A stretch of DNA of 64,000 nt, taken from Leptospira stimsonii (GTDB taxonomy: Bacteria > Spirochaetota > Leptospiria > Leptospirales > Leptospiraceae). Shown in pieces: positions 30,024 to 37,652 of the stretch (position 1 is its first letter; the number at the start of each line of letters is the position of its first letter). The position numbers and the translations under genes are program-made. The stretch spans positions 385,001-449,000 of the forward strand of contig NZ_QHCT01000002.1 in assembly GCF_003545885.1 (NCBI RefSeq), read 5' to 3'. The notes beneath the pieces were generated by a model, which worked only from the letters and a program-made list of their open reading frames with translations, searched no databases and had not been told where the DNA came from.

Positions 30024-31538
30024 ATGTATATGAAACTTAGAATCGATCCGGACCGAATCTTCTCTCTGACCTTTTTTTTGGGGAGAATCCGGTTTTGCTT
30101 TTTTATTTTGCTCTTTTTTTTCTGCACAGGATGTGAGTCCCAAAAGAATGACGTTTGCTCGTCCGATTCTTCTTGTTTCGAGCTCGGAGCCGTTTTATTA
30201 GTGCTTTCCAATCTACCCTCTTCCCATCCTTGGGATTACGAAGAGGGAGAAGAATACCAGGGCGGACTCAAAATGACGAACTTCTTTTCCGGAAGTTCCT
30301 CCTTTCGACAATTTGCTCCGAATTCTTCTTTGAACGTGATTTCGGAATTTACTGTCGGACAAGCGGTTTTCGAAGTTCCCTGGACTCCCGGATTTTCGTC
30401 CACGCTTCCGGATCGGGACGGACTCGGACCATTCTTTCATTCCAATTCTTGCGTTAGCTGTCACTTCGCAAACGGAAGAGCTCTTGAGGAAGAAGATGAA
30501 CCGTTGACATTCAGTCTCGTCCGTTTGAGTACCGGTTCCGATTCTCATTCTCCCGATCCGCAGTATGGAGGTCAATTCCAACCGAATTCGGTTCCCGGCG
30601 TTTCCAAGGAAGGAAGTGTTACCCTAACTTACCAGGAATTCGAGGGAAAATTCAAAGACGGAACCGTCTATCGTCTTCGTTCTCCTATATTCCATTTTTC
30701 GAATTTAGGATACGGTCCCCTTGCGAACGACGTCAAAACGTCTCTTCGAGTTCCGCAACAAGTCATCGGGCTCGGACTTCTGGAGGCGATTCCCGAGGCG
30801 ACGATTCTTTCTTTTTCCGATCCGTCCGATCAAAACGGAGACGGAATATCCGGAAGACCGAATTGGATTGCGAACCTCAACGACACGGGTTTCGCATTGG
30901 GAAGATTCGGTTGGAAGGCGAATAACCCGAGTTTGATCCGTCAGAATTCCGCCGCATTTTTAGGAGATTTTGGAATCACGTCCCCTCTTTTTCCCGTTGA
31001 AAACTGCACTCCAAATCAAACTCAATGCCAAACCTCTGTGAACGGAGGAAATCCGGAAGTTCCTCAGTCAAAAATCGACGCGATCACAAACTACATGAAG
31101 TTGGTATCCGTCCCAGCGAGAAGGAAAGCGAACAACGCGAGCGTTCTCTCCGGAAAGGAAATCTTTTTCAAGGCCGATTGCAAGAATTGTCATATTCCAA
31201 AAATATTAACTTCTACAAATGCCGGTTTTCCTGAACTATCAAACCAAACGATCCGACCTTATACAGATCTATTGTTACACGACATGGGTGAAGAGCTCGC
31301 GGATCAAAGGCCGGACGAAGAAGCGACAGGAAGAGAATGGAGAACGCCTCCTCTCTGGGGAATCGGTCTTTTTGAAGTAGTGAACGGCCACACTCGTTAT
31401 CTTCACGACGGTAGGGCTCGAGACTTGAGCGAGGCGATCCTTTGGCATGGTGGAGAAGCCGAAAAAAGTAAAAATTACTTTTTAGGATTGGACATCCGCG
31501 AACGGACACATCTACTCAACTTTTTGAAATCCCTATAA
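30024..31538 (+). CDS. Di-haem oxidoreductase family (DUF1111-type) lipoprotein
   Basis: The 504-residue protein has a lipoprotein signal (FFCTGC, lipid Cys37) and two c-type haem sites, CVSCH (143-147) and CKNCH (386-390). The layout and segments such as DRDGLGPFFHSNSCVSCH and REWRTPPLWGIGLFEVVNGHTRYLHDGRA (given in parts) match the di-haem family that is related to cytochrome c peroxidases. In several bacteria members sit beside imelysin-like genes in iron-regulated operons. It follows the RCC1 lipoprotein gene after 15 bases and so shares its Fur-like promoter. A second ATG six bases in (30030) is an equally possible start. Confidence 0.87.
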   Translation: MYMKLRIDPDRIFSLTFFLGRIRFCFFILLFFFCTGCESQKNDVCSSDSSCFELGAVLLVLSNLPSSHPWDYEEGEEYQGGLKMTNFFSGSSSFRQFAPNSSLNVISEFTVGQAVFEVPWTPGFSSTLPDRDGLGPFFHSNSCVSCHFANGRALEEEDEPLTFSLVRLSTGSDSHSPDPQYGGQFQPNSVPGVSKEGSVTLTYQEFEGKFKDGTVYRLRSPIFHFSNLGYGPLANDVKTSLRVPQQVIGLGLLEAIPEATILSFSDPSDQNGDGISGRPNWIANLNDTGFALGRFGWKANNPSLIRQNSAAFLGDFGITSPLFPVENCTPNQTQCQTSVNGGNPEVPQSKIDAITNYMKLVSVPARRKANNASVLSGKEIFFKADCKNCHIPKILTSTNAGFPELSNQTIRPYTDLLLHDMGEELADQRPDEEATGREWRTPPLWGIGLFEVVNGHTRYLHDGRARDLSEAILWHGGEAEKSKNYFLGLDIRERTHLLNFLKSL

Positions 31539-31580
31539 ACGATCCGGAAGCCTTAAAATCCCTTTCGCGCCGAAGCAGGG

Positions 31581-33023
31581 TTACGGGGTCGTATATTGGT
31601 AGAGGGTTTCAAAAAGAATCTCGGAACCCAATTTCAAATTTTCGACGCTGATATTTTCGTCCTTTCCGTGAAGAGTTTCCGTATCCTTCGAAGTCAGGAT
31701 TGCGGGGTTGAGTCCGTAACAACGAATCCCGATTCTTCTAAATCTCGCGTTATCCGTCTTTCCGGAGGACATAAATGGTGCGGCGACGCTCCCCGGAACC
31801 TTGGAAACGCTTACGCTCGCAAGAATCTGAAAGAGTTCGTCTTCCAGCGGAGAATCGTCCGGACCGATCTCGTCTATGATCTCCGCTTCGATCGAATATT
31901 TTTTTGCGATCCCTCGAATCTTTTCGAAATATTCTTTCGTATCAAAACCGGGAAGAACCCGAATATCCAATTTTCCTAATGTTTCTCCGGAAAGAACGTT
32001 ATATCCTTCCCCTTCTAAGGTTTGGATTCCGGTGATCGCTTTTGTGTTGCTCGTCATCGCGGAGAGATGTTTGCTCTTTTTCAGAGTTCCCGTAAGAAAA
32101 GGACGGATCAAAGGATTGGAAGCGTTCTTTAAAAAGAAGGAGACGGGAAAAGAGGCGACCGTTCCGAGTTGGTAAAAATATGCCCTCGTTTCTTCTGTGA
32201 TTCTCACTCCGACGTCGTAACGCAAAACTTCCTCATAAAATCGGATCAGGTTCAGGGTCGCGTAATCGGAAGTCGGAGCGCTTCCGTGACCGCCCTGCCC
32301 TTTCGCTTTGAGTTTTATCCAGAGGTTCCCTTTTTCCGCATATTGAATGTTAAAGATCGTAGAGCCCGGGATCCCCACGTCCTTCGTGGCGACGCCTCCT
32401 TCGTTTAACATCGTATCATAATCTTCGAATATTCTTCTATGTTCTTTCGCCATATAACGGGCGCCCCAGAGGCTTCCGCTTTCTTCGTCCGCGAGAGAAA
32501 GAAACATTACCTTCCGATTCAACTCGACATTGGAACGTTTCAATTCCAAGAACGCGACGAGTTGCATCACAGCGAGACCCTTCATATCCAAAGCGCCCCT
32601 ACCGTAAATTTTTCCGTCTACGATTTGTCCGGAAAAGGGAGGAACGGTCCATTCCGAATCGTCCGCTTCCACGACGTCGCTATGATTTCCTAATATGACT
32701 CCTTTGAGGGAACTTGGCTTTTTCGGTTCCAAAACCGCGACCAGGTTTGCGTGTTCCGGATGTTCTTTCGAAGCGTAGATCTTGGAAGGAATCCCTTCTT
32801 TCTGTAAAAGCGCTTGCAGATAACGAACGACTTCGATTTCGTTTTTTCTTTCCGTTCGAATACGGATCAAATCCTGAAGGATTCGAACCGCTTCCTTCGT
32901 TCTTTCCTCCCAGTTTACCGAAACCGAATTCTGTTTGAGGGGAATCGTTCGAATCGGAGAAGAATAAAAACAACCGATCGAAACAAAACATAAGATCCAC
33001 AACGGAAAACGAAGGAGAATCAT
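31581..33023 (-). CDS. M20-family metallopeptidase, lipoprotein
   Basis: The 480-residue protein starts with a lipobox signal (FVSIGC). It has the metal and catalytic motifs of the M20 carboxypeptidase group: GNHSDVVEAD (zinc His and catalytic Asp), GRGALDMKG (bridging Asp), DEESGSLWGARY (Glu base and zinc Glu), and a C-terminal HGKDENI (zinc His). The insert LWIKLKAKGQGGHGSAP is the dimerisation-domain start. It likely trims peptides or acyl-amino acids in the periplasm. The long form with a hydrophobic start recalls the carboxypeptidase S branch. It is convergent with the di-haem gene, 42 bases apart. Confidence 0.9.
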   Translation of the reverse strand: MILLRFPLWILCFVSIGCFYSSPIRTIPLKQNSVSVNWEERTKEAVRILQDLIRIRTERKNEIEVVRYLQALLQKEGIPSKIYASKEHPEHANLVAVLEPKKPSSLKGVILGNHSDVVEADDSEWTVPPFSGQIVDGKIYGRGALDMKGLAVMQLVAFLELKRSNVELNRKVMFLSLADEESGSLWGARYMAKEHRRIFEDYDTMLNEGGVATKDVGIPGSTIFNIQYAEKGNLWIKLKAKGQGGHGSAPTSDYATLNLIRFYEEVLRYDVGVRITEETRAYFYQLGTVASFPVSFFLKNASNPLIRPFLTGTLKKSKHLSAMTSNTKAITGIQTLEGEGYNVLSGETLGKLDIRVLPGFDTKEYFEKIRGIAKKYSIEAEIIDEIGPDDSPLEDELFQILASVSVSKVPGSVAAPFMSSGKTDNARFRRIGIRCYGLNPAILTSKDTETLHGKDENISVENLKLGSEILFETLYQYTTP

Positions 33024-33092
33024 AACTCACCGTCCAGCTTTTATAGAAGAGACAACCTTATCTTCGTTCGAATTTTTATCGATCTAAATTCT

Positions 33093-33853
33093 TCAGCGTG
33101 TCAAAAGACCTGCGTCTAAAACGAGTTGCGCTCCCGTTACATAACGGCTCTTCTTAGAACTCAAATACAGGACCGCTTCCGCGACGTCCTCAACTTCGAT
33201 CCAAGGGACCGGGAGCAAATTTCCAGCGGAACGTTCCGCGATTTCCTGCGGTGTGGCTCCTTCTAAAAAGGCAAGGCCATCGTTCATCGGCGTATTGACT
33301 CCGGTCGGATGGATGGAATTCACCCGAATTCCGTGGGGCGCGAGTTCGATCGCCCAAGATTTGGTAAGACCCGCAAGTCCCCACTTCGAAGCGGCATAGT
33401 GAGACAAACGATTCATTCCTCTCAGGCCCGCGATCGAAGAATTATTGATGATCACCCCGGACTTTTGAGCTATCAGAATCGGAATGACTCGTCTCGCCAC
33501 AAGCCACGCTCCCTTGAGGTTGATATCGATCATAGAATCCCAAGCTTCCTCCGTAAGTTCATGCGCGAGTCCGTAGGCGCAAATCCCTGCGTTGTTAAAT
33601 AGTATGTCGATTCTTCCAAAAGCGTCTAACGTTCCCTGAACTGCCTTTTGTATATCCGCGTCATTTCTTACATCGCCTTGAAAAACGAGAGCTTTTGATC
33701 CAAGTCCTTCGACTTCCTTTTTCAGACTTTCCAATTCGTCGGTATTGCCTAACGTATATGCGGGATAGGAAAGTTGTTTTGCGACGTCGAACCCGACGAC
33801 GAACGCCCCTTCTTTTGAGGAACTCCTCCGGAAGTTTTAAGAATTTCTACCAT
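33093..33853 (-). pseudogene. SDR-family oxidoreductase, broken at the 5' end
   Basis: The frame ending at 33093 encodes most of a short-chain dehydrogenase: NNAG, the catalytic Ser with YAASK (Tyr-x-x-x-Lys), and a normal C-terminus (YVTGAQLVLDAGLL). The NAD-binding Gly-rich motif is missing. Reading upstream, this frame continues as KEGAFVVGFDVAKQLSYPAYTLG, the second beta strand of an SDR, and then meets a stop. A good ATG at 33853 opens another frame (MVEILKTSGGV...), typical of an SDR start. So a deletion with frameshift has removed about 25-30 codons holding GxxxGIG. The only start for the remaining frame is a TTG at 33734. The protein is probably not functional as a dehydrogenase. Confidence 0.72.
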
Positions 33854-34078
33854 AGATTATCCGTCAAAGAATCGGAAGATTCAAACTTAGCAAGAAAATA
33901 TTCTTATATAAAAGAATTTATTCTAATATAACAAATTCCTATCCGGATCCTTTCCCTGCTTCGCCTTCGATCGAGAGTTTGATCTGAGTTTCCCGTTGAC
34001 AGAAAGATAATTCTGGGTAGAACGTTTGGATTCTAAATTCCGTCAGGAATTCATTTCTAAATTCTCCAACGAGGTTTT

Positions 34079-34699
34079 ATGGCATTTCGAAGAACGATCG
34101 GAGCGAGCGCTTCCGAAGACAGGCTGGAAAAATTGATCCAGGACCGATTGCAACCCGGAGCGGACAAGGCGAAAGTCGATCAGAGAATCTGGGACCTATT
34201 CGGCGAAGAATGGTGCGTGATGTTCACGGATCTTTCCGGTTTTTCCAGAGGAGTCGAACGATTCGGGATCATTCATTTTTTACAAACCATTCACGAATCC
34301 GAAAGAATTCTTATCCCGATCATCGAAGATCACGACGGAATTCTTTTGAAGTCCGAAGGCGACAGCTTTCTCGTGATCTTTCGAAACGTCGGAAAGGGAA
34401 TCGAATCTGCGATCAAGATGCAACAGATTCTCGTACACTACAACCAAGACAAGATTCCGGAAGAAAAAATTCTTCTCTGCGTCGGACTCGGCTTCGGAAA
34501 GGTTTTAAAAATCGGAGATTCGGACGTATTCGGATCCGAAGTAAACACCGCGAGTAAACTCGGAGAGGATACCGCGGATGCCGGAGAGATTCTCGTCACT
34601 CAATCGGTTTTCGAACAGGTCCGTGAAAAACACCTTCGATTTGAGGAATTACCGGAGGCACCGGCCGGAACCCCGAAAGCGTATCGACTCGTTTACTAA
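34079..34699 (+). CDS. Class III adenylate/guanylate cyclase domain protein
   Basis: The 206-residue soluble protein is essentially one cyclase catalytic domain. VMFTDLSGFSR holds the first metal Asp (51); LKSEGDSFLVIF holds the second (Asp95) and the base-contacting Lys91; DVFGSEVNTASKLGE (149-163) holds Asn156. At the place of the usual transition-state Arg, four residues after the Asn, there is Lys160. Activity may therefore be reduced or altered, or the protein may only bind nucleotide. No sensor domain is attached. The ATG is preceded by a GAGG site, and a strong terminator follows, so it is a single-gene unit. Confidence 0.88.
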   Translation: MAFRRTIGASASEDRLEKLIQDRLQPGADKAKVDQRIWDLFGEEWCVMFTDLSGFSRGVERFGIIHFLQTIHESERILIPIIEDHDGILLKSEGDSFLVIFRNVGKGIESAIKMQQILVHYNQDKIPEEKILLCVGLGFGKVLKIGDSDVFGSEVNTASKLGEDTADAGEILVTQSVFEQVREKHLRFEELPEAPAGTPKAYRLVY

Positions 34700-34731
34700 A
34701 TCTATATTCTAATTTTAGAATGTAGATTTTT
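34698..34731 (+). terminator. Intrinsic terminator after the cyclase gene
   Basis: AATCTATATTCTAA pairs with TTAGAATGTAGATT (14 bp with one G-U pair, loop of two T), followed by TTT. It overlaps the stop codon region. Confidence 0.8.
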
Positions 34732-34740
34732 GTCTCTTCC

Positions 34741-34765
34741 CGACATAGGGTGAAAGACCCTATGT
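34741..34765. repeat. CATAGGGT hairpin, upstream copy
   Basis: GACATAGGGT-GAAAG-ACCCTATGTC is a perfect ten-base-pair hairpin lying ~170 bases before the small lipoprotein gene. A hairpin with the same CATAGGG/CCCTATG core closes the other side at 35312-35334. Confidence 0.55.
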
Positions 34766-34935
34766 CAATCTTCGTTAGAAACCACAGGGAAGCGGATTCT
34801 TCCTTGACTCCTTTCTCGAATGAGAATTTGATCAGAGAGTTCCAGGATCGTTTTTCTTTTGTCTCGTTACAAGTGAGTTTAAAATCGATCTTTCGGAAAA
34901 CCTTGATTCATTCGGAATTCAGTAAGGACTTGAGA

Positions 34936-35241
34936 ATGAGAATTTTCCTCTCTCTTTTTTGTATCTTCTTTATGATGACTCTTTTCGCAAATTGTAAAAC
35001 GAAGTCGGATTCGCAGGTCGCCTCGCTTGTTGAATATGCAACCGTACTTGGCGAAACCAAATGTGAATGTGAAAAAGTCGAAAGAGCCAAAGGCGCTGAA
35101 TCGGAAGAAGTTTCCATTTGTTTGCGTAAACTGGAAGACGCGCAAAAACGATACGGTGTAAACATTCGTTTGTTTCCCGACCTCGCCAATAAGGGAGAAA
35201 AATTAATCCAAGGGTCTTATAACAAACGGTGCCCTCTCTAA
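34936..35241 (+). CDS. Small lipoprotein of unknown function (101 aa)
   Basis: From the ATG at 34936 the product has a signal sequence with lipobox (MMTLFANC) and a mature part of about 80 residues with four cysteines (TKCECEKVERAKG, ISICLRK-like segment, and NKRCPL at the end), which could form two disulfides. No family is recognised. The open frame extends upstream to 34750, but an AAGGA ribosome binding site nine bases before the 34936 ATG and the signal peptide fix this start. The gene is bounded on both sides by hairpins that share the same stem sequence. Confidence 0.75.
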   Translation: MRIFLSLFCIFFMMTLFANCKTKSDSQVASLVEYATVLGETKCECEKVERAKGAESEEVSICLRKLEDAQKRYGVNIRLFPDLANKGEKLIQGSYNKRCPL

Positions 35242-35594
35242 TCGGGAGAAACGTCCAAAACACTGAATATTTTTAATATTCCCCTCACACTCAAATCTCA
35301 AACTATGAGACGGCATAGGGAAACCCCCTATGCCACTTTTCTTTTCTCTCCAACTCGGATACAAACGTCGTTCTTACGCGGATTCTACGACCGAATTCGT
35401 TTTCAAGAACCGTTCTCAGAAAGAATGTAGATTTTCCGGTCGCGAGTTTCTTTTTTAGGAAGAATCACAAGCGGATCCCGTCTCGACAAACACGCGTTTT
35501 ATGCCGTTTTAAAACTCCATTTCTAAATTCTCATAAAACGATTCAGCGTTTTTTCGTTGCAGTCTTACGAGGATCGAGGAGATTTCATCACCCT
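35242..35594. other. Gene-free stretch
   Basis: This 353-base gap holds the terminator at 35312-35345. The remainder is A/T-rich upstream sequence of the alpha/beta hydrolase gene with no clear promoter. Confidence 0.5.
35312..35345 (+). terminator. Terminator of the small lipoprotein gene (CATAGGG hairpin, downstream copy)
   Basis: GGCATAGGG (35312-35320) pairs with CCCTATGCC (35326-35334) and is followed by ACTTTTCTTTT. Its stem matches the hairpin at 34741-34765. Confidence 0.7.
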
Positions 35595-36467
35595 ATGGTC
35601 CACTACGAATCCAATCCTGCGATAAAGTCCTCAAAAACATCCTCTTCCGGAAAACCGCCGATCCTTTTCGTTCACGGAGCCTGGCACGGAGGCTGGTGTT
35701 GGACGGAGAATTTTGTGCCTTATTTTCAAAAAGCGGGACACGACGTTTATACCCTGGATCTCAGAGGTCATGGCAAAAGCCCGAGTATCGGTTCATTTCG
35801 TTGGACCTCGATCGGAAACTATGTTCAAGACGTCCGAAAAGTTTTGGATCAACTCCCGCCCTCCACGGTGTTAGTCGGTCATTCTATGGGCGGGTTGGTC
35901 GTGCAAAAAACATTAGAAACAGCTCATGTTCCGAAAGCCGTTTTACTTGCGAGCGTTCCTCCTTACGGCGTTTTTAGAATCACGTTGGAGCTTTTGTTCA
36001 AACATCCGATTCGTTTTTTGCGCGTGCTCGCGACTCTTTCCCTATTTCCGCTCGTCGAAGATCCGAAACTGAGTCAGGAACTTTTCTTTTCGAAATCGTT
36101 AAGCGACACAAAAGCGTTCCACTACGCTTCTCGTCTTCAAGACGAATCCTTTTTTGCCTTTTTAGGAATGTTGATTCTTTCTCTTCCTAAAACCAAAAAG
36201 ATCAAAACTCCTCTCTTGGTGATTGGCGGAGGGAAAGACAGATTTTTTCCGCCTTGGGAAGTGGCTCTCACCGCGAAAGCATACGAAGTGAAACCGGAAA
36301 TTTTTGAGAATATGGGTCACAATCTCATGCTCGACGAAGGATGGGAGAATGTTGCAAAAAGAATCGAGTCCTATCTTTCACCGGAGACGGTTTCCAAAAC
36401 GAAAACCGTCTCTAAAAAAACGAAAAACAAACCTAAAAAGAAGGCAAAACCGAAGAAAAGAAAATAA
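35595..36467 (+). CDS. Alpha/beta hydrolase with lysine-rich tail
   Basis: The first ~255 residues form an alpha/beta hydrolase: oxyanion segment HGAWHGGWCW, LDLRGHGKS, nucleophile elbow GHSMGG (Ser), an acid in GGGKDRFFPPWE and the catalytic His in MGHNLMLDEGW. This is an esterase/lipase or similar; the substrate is unknown. The last ~35 residues are almost only Lys, Thr, Ser and Pro (KKTKNKPKKKAKPKK), an odd basic tail that could bind nucleic acid or acidic lipids. No signal peptide is present. A GAGGAG lies 13 bases before the ATG, a rather long spacing. Confidence 0.87.
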   Translation: MVHYESNPAIKSSKTSSSGKPPILFVHGAWHGGWCWTENFVPYFQKAGHDVYTLDLRGHGKSPSIGSFRWTSIGNYVQDVRKVLDQLPPSTVLVGHSMGGLVVQKTLETAHVPKAVLLASVPPYGVFRITLELLFKHPIRFLRVLATLSLFPLVEDPKLSQELFFSKSLSDTKAFHYASRLQDESFFAFLGMLILSLPKTKKIKTPLLVIGGGKDRFFPPWEVALTAKAYEVKPEIFENMGHNLMLDEGWENVAKRIESYLSPETVSKTKTVSKKTKNKPKKKAKPKKRK

Positions 36468-36541
36468 TAAAAATTCCGATGCCTTTGTTTTTGTTTTTCT
36501 CTTTGTTTTTGCAAAGAGCATTGCCTGAGGCTCTGAATCCG

Positions 36542-37105
36542 TTACGCCTCTTTTGCCGCGTTTTTTTCGAGGGACAAGTGAATCGCCTTCGCAAAATCGG
36601 CAAACGCGTTTCGAAAGGTTTCCTTCGTTTCCGTATCCACGAGTTCTTCCTGCTCGTTCATTTTTTTACGCGCGAGTGTAACACAAAAAGAGGCAGGATC
36701 TACAACCGTTACATTCATCACACGAAGGGTTTGAAGCAGAGAGGCGTGCGCTTTATCACCACCCATATAAGAAGGAGACGCGCTTAAAGCCATCACCGGT
36801 TTATCCACGTATTCTCCCGAGCCGACCACCCAATCCAAGGAATTTTTTAACACACCCGGAATTCCATGCGCGTATTCCGGAGTGCAGATCAAAACACCGT
36901 CCGCGTTATGGAGCGCTTCCCGGTAACGCACCACCACTTCCGGTGAACGTTCTCCGTCGATATCCGGAGAAAAATGAGGAAGTTCACCTAATTCTTCGTA
37001 GGTGATGATTTCCATTTCGGGAGGAGCCACTTTTGCGATGGCACGAAGTAATGCGGAGTTTGTTGATTGAAACCGGAGGCTTCCGGAAATCGCGAGAATT
37101 TTCAT
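36542..37105 (-). CDS. NADPH-dependent FMN reductase family protein
   Basis: The 187-residue protein matches the flavodoxin-like NADPH-dependent FMN reductases: MKILAISGSLRFQSTNSALL (phosphate-binding loop for FMN), then ICTPEYAHGIPGVLKNSLDW and a conserved SASPSYMGGDKAHASLLQTL. Such enzymes reduce FMN, quinones or azo compounds in the cytoplasm. The ATG at 37105 is the natural start of the fold; the frame is open eight codons more to a TTG, and neither has a strong ribosome binding site. It is convergent with the alpha/beta hydrolase gene and follows the NTF2-like gene on the same strand. Confidence 0.88.
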   Translation of the reverse strand: MKILAISGSLRFQSTNSALLRAIAKVAPPEMEIITYEELGELPHFSPDIDGERSPEVVVRYREALHNADGVLICTPEYAHGIPGVLKNSLDWVVGSGEYVDKPVMALSASPSYMGGDKAHASLLQTLRVMNVTVVDPASFCVTLARKKMNEQEELVDTETKETFRNAFADFAKAIHLSLEKNAAKEA

Positions 37106-37207
37106 AGTGTAGTTGTTAGATTGACTCAACAGAATAACGGGCTAAAAAATATTTTCAAAAGTTACGATTCTTTCCTGTCAGATTTACACTCCCATTCATT
37201 CCGTCTC

Positions 37208-37615
37208 TTAAGTGATTGACTCGGTTTCGGGTTGTTCGATCCAAATCGCGTGTTCCGTGTCTAGATATTCCTTTGCGCTTTGTATCTTTCCGTTTTCGAT
37301 CGTAAAAAGAAAATGGTAGTGATTGTTGTAGAGTTTTCCGTTCGAATGCCTTCCTTTCGATTCCGCTGTCAGAGAAACACGATTTTCTTCGGCAGTAAAG
37401 TCGTGGAGTATAAAATGGAAATCGGAAAACGTCCTGTGTAGTAGTTTGAAGCCGAGTTGGACGGTTCGTTTATCATTCTTACCCGAAATCTTAGTTCTAC
37501 CTATAATCCACCAGATCAGATCGTCGCTTAACAATTCTACTGCTTGAGAAAATTGTTTGTCGTTCATTCTTTGAAAGTAGTTTCTTACGATCTGCTTATT
37601 CTCTTCAAGATTCAT
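37208..37615 (-). CDS. SnoaL/NTF2-like family protein
   Basis: The 135-residue product has the pattern of SnoaL-like polyketide cyclase/NTF2-fold proteins: an N-terminal helix (NKQIVRNYFQRMND), AVELLSDDLIWWIIG, then the antiparallel sheet FSDFHFILHDFTAEENRVSL and NNHYHFLFTIENGKIQSAKEYLDTEHA. Family members are small-molecule isomerases or binding proteins; the role here is unknown. A GAGG site stands six bases before the second of two tandem ATGs, which decides the start. It may be co-transcribed with the FMN reductase about 100 bases downstream. Confidence 0.82.
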   Translation of the reverse strand: MNLEENKQIVRNYFQRMNDKQFSQAVELLSDDLIWWIIGRTKISGKNDKRTVQLGFKLLHRTFSDFHFILHDFTAEENRVSLTAESKGRHSNGKLYNNHYHFLFTIENGKIQSAKEYLDTEHAIWIEQPETESIT

Positions 37616-37652
37616 TCATTTCCTCTTCGTTTTCCGAATTTCATTTTACAAT

